NCBI RefSeq assembly: GCF_001643235.1
Contig: NZ_LQWY01000034.1
Coordinates: 1 to 64,000, forward strand
DNA: 64,000 nt
Origin: Domibacillus aminovorans
GTDB taxonomy: Bacteria; Bacillota; Bacilli; Bacillales; Domibacillaceae
Reading direction: 5' to 3'
Shown in pieces: positions 57,835-64,000 of this stretch. The position numbers and the translations under genes were made by a program. The notes beneath the pieces were generated by a model. The model made no database searches. It was not told where the DNA came from and saw only the letters and a list, made by a program, of their open reading frames with translations. Within the stretch, counting starts at the first letter, position 1, and every line of letters begins with the position of its first letter.

Positions 57835-58453
57835 TGAATAGAGTAAACGTGATGTGGCTGCCTCAAAAACAGTGAATACTTGCACCTAACGCTTTTTTGA
57901 ATAGGCTCTTTTAAATAGTAGTGTTGATAAAATGAGCCGGAAATCAACAGAGGTATGTAACAAATTCTTTGAATAAATAAAAATATACAGGGCAAGCCTT
58001 GTAGTGAGAATTTTTATAAAAGGAGATGAAGGCGTGTTTTCAATGCGCGGGGATGTTCATAAAATTTATCTGCGGCTAAAAAAAGTATCGGGGGAGGAAC
58101 ATTCCTTTCATCAGATGAAGGAACTGAAGGAAATTGATGAAATTCAGTGTCTTTATCAATCGATTGATAGCTGTATATTAAAAAAAATTCACTATCGCAT
58201 GATCAAAGAAAAAACGGGCTCGGGGACTATTCCGATTTTTGTCACGGCTATCCCATGGCTTTGTTTTCTGTTTGCTAAACAGCTGCAACAATTTCTTTTC
58301 GATGGGGGGAGCCTGCTTTGGATTTTTTTTGTTGTCATTTATATTACGATCCTCGTCATCAGTGTCATTCTTCACTTTCATGAAAAATCATGGGCAGCTG
58401 TACATATAGAAATCATTCAAGATATATTAAAGAAAAGAAATGAATAATCCTTT
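57835..58453 (+). repeat. Duplicated segment B, copy 1
   Basis: About 600 bases holding a membrane protein gene and about 200 bases upstream, repeated at 61425-62037. Flanks are unrelated. Confidence 0.85.
58034..58447 (+). CDS. Unknown membrane protein, copy 1
   Basis: 137 residues with a charged N-terminal coil (KIYLRLKKVSGEEHSFHQMKELKEID) and two membrane helices (IFVTAIPWLCFLFAKQLQQFLF; LLWIFFVVIYITILVISVIL). GTG start behind AAAGGAGATGAAGGC. About 88% identical to copy 2 at 61616. Family not recognised. Confidence 0.7.
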   Translation: MFSMRGDVHKIYLRLKKVSGEEHSFHQMKELKEIDEIQCLYQSIDSCILKKIHYRMIKEKTGSGTIPIFVTAIPWLCFLFAKQLQQFLFDGGSLLWIFFVVIYITILVISVILHFHEKSWAAVHIEIIQDILKKRNE

Positions 58454-58520
58454 ACAACTCGGCTAGATTTATCGGGGTGGCAGCAGGTCCGCCTATTATG
58501 TCGCTAGCGATAGTATGAAA
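58451..58520 (+). pseudogene. Fragment of a second MFS transporter copy
   Basis: About 70 bases matching 53585-53655 (YSSARFIGVAAGPPIMSL), with several changes. It abuts the nitroreductase pseudogene, mirroring the order at 53-54 kb. Confidence 0.75.
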
Positions 58521-58549
58521 AGGAGGATAAATAAGGGAGGCGATATAAT

Positions 58550-59275
58550 ATGAATGAAGTGATCAATTTGTTGAACAGCCATCGATCAATTCGCGATTTT
58601 CAACCAAAACCTGTAACAGAAGATCAAATCGACGTCATGATGAGGGCAGCTACGGCCGCGCCGAATTGGGCGAACGGACAACAGGTGACGATTATCTAAA
58701 TTCAAAATAAAGAAACGAAGCAGGAACTGTCTATTCTAGCAGGCAATCAAACATGGGTGAAGGAAGCCCCTGTCTTTTTTGTGTTTTGTCTAGACTTTTA
58801 CCGGGCAAAGCTCGCAGCAGAAAAACATAATCGGTCATTGGAAATCGTCCATAATATTCAATTTGCGCTTGTCGGATCTGCATTATCGAATACGATCGCA
58901 GCAGCTGAATCAATGAATCTAGGGATTGTTCCGGTTGGAGGGATTCGCAAAGATTCTCAAAAAGTGATTGAACTGCTCGATTTGCCGGAGTATGTTTTTC
59001 CTGTGGCAGGTCTTGCAGTGGGGCATCCAGAAAAACGTCCAGATCAGAAACCAAGACTTCCGATTCGCGCGGTTCATCATAAAGAAAAGTACCATAAAGA
59101 ACACGTAAAACAAGATATGGATGAGTACGATACGACATATAGCAGCTATTTGAATGATCGAACGGATGGAAAAGAGTCGGCGAATTGGTCCGAGAAAATA
59201 GCGGCTTTTTATGATACCGGTTTTGAAGCGTACGAAAAAAATGTGCCTCCTGCGTTGAAAAAAAAGGCTTTAAGT
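58550..59275 (+). pseudogene. Decayed second nitroreductase gene
   Basis: Strongly similar to the intact gene at 54036. An in-frame TAA at 58697-58699 replaces a GAA codon after 49 codons; a 15-base deletion removes TDVGI (between GS and ALSNT); and one base is lost near 59260, so the end frame-shifts (ALKKKALSIG). The SD and ATG are intact, and the 3' part remains open, which suggests recent inactivation. Confidence 0.9.
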
Positions 59276-59516
59276 ATTGGTGAAAAGGGGATAAAAATCC
59301 ATAGTCACTATTGTGTAGGACGTGTTTATCATGATGATCAAGTTCATTCGTATGCGTTAATTGGAAGTACCGTTCCTTTATGCTCATTTATTTTTGGAGA
59401 AATGTGAGGATTTATTTAAGTGTGCTTTTTATCTGTAATAGTTTTTAAAACGAATCTTGCAGGAATTTTTTTACATTGAACGCATAATGTGAAAATAGGA
59501 GGGGATTATTATATTT

Positions 59517-60908
59517 TTGAAAAAGAGTAAAATACTATTAAGTGTTTTGACAGTATTGGTTATAGCTTTTGCTACTTCATCAATTGCCATGGCTGCACCT
59601 AATGAAAATGCAAATCCGAATGCTTCTGAAAATTCCAGTGAAAATGCCAGTGATAGGGCTAAAGAAGTTTCCAATCCAAATTCTGCGATAAAGTCAACAA
59701 TAGAAACAATTGCAGATATAAGTGCAACAGTGAACCAAGATGAAAGCTTTACGTTGCCAAGCACAGTAACAGCCACAATGAGCGATGGAAGTACAAAAGA
59801 TGTACCAGTAACGTGGGAACCATCAACAGCTGATACGAGTGCTGTAGGAACATTCACTTTTATAGGAACAGTGAGTGGGTTTAACGGTAATGTTACCTTA
59901 ACTTTAGAGGTAGTACCAGTAGTGATACATTTTCCAGATGATAATTTGGAGAGAGTAATACGAGAAGAAATAAATAAGCCTACAGGCGATATATTCAAAA
60001 GTGATGTTGAACAAATAATTATTTTATTTGCTGATGAAGAAAATATTATAGATTTAACCGGATTAGAGAACTTATCAAATTTACAAGAACTCCATATGGA
60101 TGGGAATCAAATAAGTGATATCACTCCATTATCTAACTTGACTAATTTGCAAAAGCTCTTTTTTGGTGGGAATCTTGGGAATCAAATAAGTGATATTACC
60201 CCATTAACTGGGTTGACTAATTTGCAACAGCTCTTTTTGGGTAGTAATCAAATAACGAATATAACCGCCTTATCTAACTTGACTAATTTGCAACAGCTCC
60301 ACTTGGATAATAATCAAATAAGTGATATTACCCCATTATCTGGGTTGATTAATTTACAATTTCTCAGTGTGCATAATAATCAAATAACGAATATAACCGC
60401 ATTATCTGGGTTGATTAATTTGAACCAGCTCCATCTGGGTGAAAATGATATACAGGATATAACCGCATTATCTGGGTTAATTAATTTGAACATTCTCAGT
60501 TTGGATGCTAATGAAATAAGTAATATAACCGCATTATCTGGGTTGACTAATTTACAACAGCTCTTTTTGCGTGCTAATCAAATAAATGATATAACCGCAT
60601 TATCTGGGTTGATTAATTTGCAAACGCTCGATTTGGGTGATAATCAAATAAGTAATATAACCGCATTATCTGGGTTGACTAATTTGCAACACCTCTTTAT
60701 GGGCGCTAATCAAATAAGTAATATAACCGTATTATCTGGGTTAACTAATTTGCAAACGCTCGTTTTACGTATGAATCAAATAAGTGATATAAGCGCATTA
60801 GTGGGGTTGACTAATTTGCAACAGCTCGATTTGCGGCAAAATCCAATAAGTCCTGCTGATATACAACAATTACAAATTGCTTTACCTGACTGCCAAATTT
60901 TATTTTAA
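59517..60908 (+). CDS. Secreted leucine-rich-repeat protein with bacterial Ig-like domain
   Basis: 463 residues. Signal peptide about 1-26 (ends SSIAMAAP), Asn/Ser-rich linker, Ig-like Big_4-type domain (about 65-140; VNQDESFTLPSTVTATMSDG, VPVTWEP), then twelve 22-residue repeats with the internalin-type pattern NLQxLxLxxNQISDITALSGLT. No LPXTG or SLH anchor, so it is released or loosely held. The TTG start is 12 bases from AGGAGGGG. Confidence 0.88.
   Translation: MKKSKILLSVLTVLVIAFATSSIAMAAPNENANPNASENSSENASDRAKEVSNPNSAIKSTIETIADISATVNQDESFTLPSTVTATMSDGSTKDVPVTWEPSTADTSAVGTFTFIGTVSGFNGNVTLTLEVVPVVIHFPDDNLERVIREEINKPTGDIFKSDVEQIIILFADEENIIDLTGLENLSNLQELHMDGNQISDITPLSNLTNLQKLFFGGNLGNQISDITPLTGLTNLQQLFLGSNQITNITALSNLTNLQQLHLDNNQISDITPLSGLINLQFLSVHNNQITNITALSGLINLNQLHLGENDIQDITALSGLINLNILSLDANEISNITALSGLTNLQQLFLRANQINDITALSGLINLQTLDLGDNQISNITALSGLTNLQHLFMGANQISNITVLSGLTNLQTLVLRMNQISDISALVGLTNLQQLDLRQNPISPADIQQLQIALPDCQILF
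60076..60875 (+). repeat. 66-bp tandem repeats within the LRR gene
   Basis: Twelve units of 66 bases coding 22-residue LRRs; TTATCTGGGTTGA and AATCAAATAA recur. Unit 2 carries an extra NLG insertion (9 bases). Confidence 0.85.
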
Positions 60909-60929
60909 AAATAAATTCTTTTAAAAGAT

Positions 60930-61064
60930 ATGTCATTAGAAAAACTAAAAGCAATTATAAAAGAAAAAATAATTGAGGGGCAGACATACACGCAGGCATG
61001 CGGCAAACTTCATATTTCAGAAGGCTATGCAAAGAAGCTAAAAAAGCAGGCAATAAAAAAATAG
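60930..61064 (+). CDS. 44-residue possible HTH fragment
   Basis: MSLEKLKAIIKEKIIEGQTY start, then QACGKLHISEGYAKKLKKQA: helix-turn-helix-like. Weak SD. May be a remnant of a phage-type DNA-binding protein. Followed by a terminator. Confidence 0.4.
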   Translation: MSLEKLKAIIKEKIIEGQTYTQACGKLHISEGYAKKLKKQAIKK

Positions 61065-61075
61065 CGGAAGTTTTA

Positions 61076-61097
61076 GGGGCTTTTTAAGCCCTTTTTT
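61076..61097 (+). terminator. Terminator
   Basis: GGGCTT-ttt-AAGCCC followed by TTTTTT. Confidence 0.8.
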
Positions 61098-61243
61098 ATT
61101 TGGAGCAAAACAGGCAAAGACAGGCCAAAAGCAAGGCAGGGAGCGGCATTACACCGAGTTACATTAACATTTCCAATCCAAGAAAAAGAAAAAGAATGGA
61201 AAATCATTGTTGGACAAGATATATAGTCAAATATAAATGGGTC

Positions 61244-61274
61244 TTATTGAACTAACGGCGGGTTAGTTCAATAA
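61244..61274. repeat. Perfect 13-bp inverted repeat
   Basis: TTATTGAACTAAC-ggcgg-GTTAGTTCAATAA. Not followed by a T-run. Perhaps a repeat-element scar. Confidence 0.6.
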
Positions 61275-61317
61275 TGGGATTGATGATGAAACTATTTCAA
61301 AATATGGAAGAACGGAG

Positions 61318-61349
61318 CACATTTCTTGTACAAAGAAATGTGTTTTTTT
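61318..61349 (+). terminator. Terminator
   Basis: CACATTTCTTTG-type arms: CACATTTCTTgtacaAAGAAATGTG then seven T. Confidence 0.8.
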
Positions 61350-61424
61350 AGTTATTATTGTGAACTTAATAAGAAATCTGTTTGGCAGGATGGAGGATTT
61401 GTCTATAAGTCGGTGTCAATTGAC

Positions 61425-62037
61425 TGTAAACGTGGCATGGCCGCCTCAAAAACAGTGAATACTTGCACCTAACGCTTTTTGAATAGGCTTTTTTACACAA
61501 TAGTGTTGATAAAATGAGCCAGAAATCAACAGAGGTATGTAACAGATTCTTTGAATAAATAAAAATATACAGGGCAAGCCTTGTAGTGAGAATGATGATA
61601 AAAGGAGATGAAGACATGTTTTCATTGCGCGGGGATGTTCATAAAATATATCTAAGGCTAAAAAAAGTATCGGGGGAGGAACATTCCCTTAATCAGATGA
61701 AGGAACTGAAGGAAATCGATGAAATTCAGCGTCTTTATCAATCCATTGATAGCAGTATATTAAAAAAAATTCACTATCGCATGATTAAAGAAAAAACGGG
61801 TTCGGGAACGATTCCGATTTTCGTCACTGCTATCCCGTGGCTTTGTTTTCTGTTTGCTAAACAGCTGCAACAATTTCTTTTCGCTGAAGGGGGCTTGCTT
61901 TGGGTTTTTTTTGTTTTCATTTATATTACGATCCTTTTTATCAGTGTCATTCTTCACTTTCATGAAAAATCATGGGCGGCTGTTCATATAGAAATCATTC
62001 AAGACATATTAGAGAAAAGAAATGAATAATCCTTTTA
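61425..62037 (+). repeat. Duplicated segment B, copy 2
   Basis: Second copy of 57835-58453. Confidence 0.85.
61616..62029 (+). CDS. Unknown membrane protein, copy 2
   Basis: 137 residues, same architecture as copy 1 (two helices after a charged coil). ATG start behind AAAGGAGATGAAGAC, where copy 1 has GTG. It has its own terminator. Confidence 0.72.
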   Translation: MFSLRGDVHKIYLRLKKVSGEEHSLNQMKELKEIDEIQRLYQSIDSSILKKIHYRMIKEKTGSGTIPIFVTAIPWLCFLFAKQLQQFLFAEGGLLWVFFVFIYITILFISVILHFHEKSWAAVHIEIIQDILEKRNE

Positions 62038-62070
62038 CGGCCTCCACTCAGTCTGGAAGCCGATTTTTTT
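62038..62070 (+). terminator. Terminator after membrane protein copy 2
   Basis: CGGCcTCCA and TGGAaGCCG arms followed by seven T. Confidence 0.75.
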
Positions 62071-62147
62071 GGTTCAATTTAAAAAACTTGAATCGTTTTG
62101 TTATTTTATTTTCTCTAATAGGTAAGAAGAGGGAAAGAGAATGCTAA

Positions 62148-62273
62148 TTGACGACGACAAAATCGAAGTTAGTAAAGCGCGCCAAAAAAGGCGATACCAT
62201 GGAATTTTTTGGTTATTTATTTGCAGTTTATAATGAATCCTTAAAAAATATATACGGGCAGGAGAATATTTGA
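62148..62273 (+). pseudogene. Possible N-terminal fragment of an ECF sigma factor
   Basis: TTG-started 41-codon frame KLVKRAKKGDTMEFFGYLF resembles the start of ECF sigma region 2 (LVKRAKKGD). Ends four bases before the LysR gene. Weak. Confidence 0.3.
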
Positions 62274-62276
62274 AAA

Positions 62277-62963
62277 ATGGAATTAAGACAATTAGAATAT
62301 TTCATGACATTATGCAGAGAGCTCCATTTTACAAGAGCAGCTGATAAACTCGGTATTACGCAACCAACTCTCAGCCATCAAATAAAAGCCCTTGAAGATG
62401 AAATTGGTATGCCATTATTTGACCGGTTGGGGAAAAAAATTGCTATTACTGACGTCGGATTGATCTTGTCTGAGCAATGCAAGAATATCTTTGGTGCACT
62501 TGATAATGCGAAAGAGCAGATAAATGAATTAAAAGAGATGACAAGTGGAAGTATTGCAATCGCAACTTTACCTGGTGAGTTAACAAATTTAGTCTCTACT
62601 TTATTATTAGATTTCCATAAAAATCATCCAGATGTAAAAGTAAGAGTGATCAGTTCTGATGATATAGTACAACTTGTTATGCAAAATAAAATAGATTTTG
62701 CTGTTACGATCGTTTCTTCAGAATTCTCTTCAGATGATGAAAGAATAATTAAAATCCCATTGTATGCGGATCGTGAGTTATCAATTATTCCTATCGTCCA
62801 ACCATGCATTAGTCGAGAAGTGAGTCTAGTTTTACGTAAAGACAAATTTGTTGGATTTGGAACGAGAAAATTCATTGAGTTGCTTACCAATGAAATTATT
62901 AAGTTGAGATTCCCAATTACTGAAAAAAGTAAAGAGCAAATTAGAGAATTAACCACCATATAG
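62277..62963 (+). CDS. LysR-type regulator with shortened effector domain
   Basis: 228 residues against about 290-300 for the family. The winged HTH is complete (LEYFMTLCRELHFTRAADKLGITQPTLSHQIKALEDEIGMPLFDR). The effector domain starts normally (GSIAIATLPGEL), but after KIPLYADRE it jumps to LSIIPIVQPCISREVSLVLRKDKF, material found near the C-terminus of relatives. About 65 residues seem lost in frame. It may bind DNA without proper co-inducer response. Precedes the HD gene. Confidence 0.78.
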   Translation: MELRQLEYFMTLCRELHFTRAADKLGITQPTLSHQIKALEDEIGMPLFDRLGKKIAITDVGLILSEQCKNIFGALDNAKEQINELKEMTSGSIAIATLPGELTNLVSTLLLDFHKNHPDVKVRVISSDDIVQLVMQNKIDFAVTIVSSEFSSDDERIIKIPLYADRELSIIPIVQPCISREVSLVLRKDKFVGFGTRKFIELLTNEIIKLRFPITEKSKEQIRELTTI

Positions 62964-62990
62964 TGCTTACAAAACTGAATATGAAATGGC

Positions 62991-63021
62991 TACATATCAT
63001 AGATGGTGTCTATGATATGTA
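62991..63021. promoter_or_regulatory. Perfect 13-bp inverted repeat upstream of HD gene
   Basis: TACATATCATAGA-tggtg-TCTATGATATGTA, 15 bases before the -35. Dyad of operator type; may bind the LysR protein or another regulator. Confidence 0.6.
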
Positions 63022-63035
63022 TAGAAACCATAGTA

Positions 63036-63105
63036 TTGTTATATAGTAGATGTGTTTATATAATCTAGTTAATCTTCTGAGCTAACTGAAGATTAACTAG
63101 ATTAT
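63036..63105 (+). promoter_or_regulatory. HD-gene promoter overlapped by a perfect 18-bp inverted repeat
   Basis: TTGTTA (63036-63041) and TATAAT (63059-63064) with a 17-base spacer. The 18-bp arms 63060-63077 and 63088-63105 are perfectly complementary around a 10-base loop, covering -10, start point and the region up to the SD AGGAGG (63106). A repressor operator or an RNA hairpin. Confidence 0.7.
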
Positions 63106-63120
63106 AGGAGGATACGGACT

Positions 63121-63759
63121 ATGGTAAAAAATATTGCAGGAATTAAAATTCCTGATAGTAAAATGGCTATTGAAGCAGCAGATTTACTTCGTGAATATGG
63201 ATCAGATTTGCTGTGGAATCATTCTAATCGTGTTTATCTATTTGGAGCAATACAAGGACAGGAAGTAGGTTTGAAGTATGATCTGGAATTACTTTATATT
63301 AGCGCTTTATTTCATGATTTAGGGCTTACAGAAAAATATAGTAGTCCGGATAAACGATTTGAAGTTGATGGGGCTAACGCTGCTCGTAGTTTTCTTCAGC
63401 AACACCATATTGATAATGAATCAATAAGACTGGTATGGGATGCAATTGCACTTCACACAACAATCGGAGTTGCTGAGCATAAAGAATCGGAAGTTGCATT
63501 ACTTTATTCTGGAGTAGGACTTGATGTTATGGGAGACGGTTATAAGGAGTTTCCTGAAAAATTACGTGAAGAAATAGTAACTGCTTTCCCACGAGATAAT
63601 TTCAAGAAGAAAATTCTTCCTGCTTTCCTTGAAGGTTTTAAACATAAGCCTGAGACAACGTTTGGAAATATAAAGTCAGATGTTTGTGAGCTTCTTCTTC
63701 CTGATTATAAGCGCCCAAGTTTTTGTGATTGTGTTTTACATTCTCCTTGGAACGAATAA
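63121..63759 (+). CDS. HD-domain hydrolase, cyanamide-hydratase-like
   Basis: 212 residues. Metal ligands His in WNHSNRVYLFG, His-Asp in SALFHDLGLT and a later His in AIALHTTIGVAEH. The overall layout resembles cyanamide hydratase/Ddi2-type HD proteins; substrate not certain. SD AGGAGG 9 bases before the ATG. A LysR-type gene precedes it. Confidence 0.78.
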   Translation: MVKNIAGIKIPDSKMAIEAADLLREYGSDLLWNHSNRVYLFGAIQGQEVGLKYDLELLYISALFHDLGLTEKYSSPDKRFEVDGANAARSFLQQHHIDNESIRLVWDAIALHTTIGVAEHKESEVALLYSGVGLDVMGDGYKEFPEKLREEIVTAFPRDNFKKKILPAFLEGFKHKPETTFGNIKSDVCELLLPDYKRPSFCDCVLHSPWNE

Positions 63760-63821
63760 ATAATACATTAAAGGATGTACTTTACTCATACGCTATTGTT
63801 TTCACAACATTATGCAACGCG

Positions 63822-63873
63822 AAAAAGGATAGATCCGAGCAGACTATACCCGCTTGGATCTATCCTCTTTTTT
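63822..63873. terminator. Bidirectional terminator
   Basis: AGGATAGATCC.AGC and GCT.GGATCTATCCT arms with A- and T-runs at the two sides, between the HD gene and a leftward gene. Confidence 0.85.
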
Positions 63874-63931
63874 CGCCTTTTATATCGTCATATTGTCAGT
63901 AAGCTATTTGCCGACCACTTTAGAGAAGTTC

Positions 63932-64000
63932 TTATCTTTTATTCTTGAGACGAATTACCTCTTGCTGAAGCCAATCTTCAAACACTAACCAATTCTCTTC
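63932..64000 (-). CDS. C-terminal end of a leftward gene (partial)
   Basis: Open frame entering from the right edge, 22 codons ending WLQQEVIRLKNKR. The rest is outside the window; family unknown. Confidence 0.35.
   Translation of the reverse strand, partial: EENWLVFEDWLQQEVIRLKNKR

Noticed and set aside
58731-59387. 218-codon minus-strand open frame
   Set aside because: Opposite strand of the nitroreductase pseudogene; the same shadow (QDLPQEKHTPANRAVQSL) appears opposite the intact copy, so it follows from the real gene.
60076-60875. Regular repeats that might suggest a CRISPR or minisatellite
   Set aside because: The 66-base period encodes in-frame LRR units without unique spacers.

Overview
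The window looks like chromosomal DNA of an endospore-forming Bacillaceae that I cannot place to genus. Pointers are Bacillus-type Shine-Dalgarno (SD) sites, frequent TTG and GTG starts, an H-type small acid-soluble spore protein, a Spo0M-like protein, KimA and Ktr potassium transporters behind c-di-AMP riboswitches, and CatR/CatD/CatE and YqhV homologues. No rRNA, tRNA or CRISPR array was found.

Layout. 0-4 kb: arginine/proline catabolism (rocA-rocD, convergent proline dehydrogenase); rocB lies apart at 27.6 kb. 4-13.5 kb: DUF1292 protein, YjcD-like helicase, two-component pair, orphan response regulator, NlpC/P60-SLH wall protein, DUF2268 protease, methyltransferase. 13.9-21 kb: four riboswitches in about 6 kb. 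A c-di-GMP-I riboswitch precedes an internally deleted GGDEF-EAL gene, one c-di-AMP (ydaO) riboswitch precedes a Spo0M-like/DUF2294 pair, a second precedes kimA and a Ktr channel gene, and an M-box precedes a 37-codon leader ORF and corA. 21.6-26.4 kb: BirA-operator-controlled bioA-bioD-bioF-bioH-bioC with no bioB. 29.7-35.8 kb: type I restriction-modification hsdR-hsdM-hsdS. 36-41.7 kb: cupin, lone araB, OsmC and DsbA-like proteins among many gene remnants (tnpB, rhodanese, SDR, MetE-like). 42-44.2 kb: DgcN-like (DUF1611) plus PLP racemase operon behind a leader hairpin, a candidate D-amino-acid route. 44.4-48 kb: ECF sigma operon, tandem DUF1540 genes, spore-type small proteins. 48.3-53.7 kb: lone glgC, exporters, permease, MFS. 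54-57.7 kb: nitroreductase and the catR / catD-catE-LLM detoxification cluster with a clear operator. 57.8-62 kb: segmental duplications (second copies of the MFS tail, the nitroreductase and a membrane protein) around a leucine-rich-repeat protein. 62-64 kb: internally deleted LysR regulator and an HD hydrolase whose promoter is covered by a perfect inverted repeat.

The clearest functional themes are ion and nucleotide-messenger homeostasis (13.9-21 kb), amino-acid catabolism (roc genes, proline dehydrogenase, DgcN/racemase), and quinone/catechol stress. Gene decay and duplication are concentrated at 36-48 kb and 57.8-63 kb.
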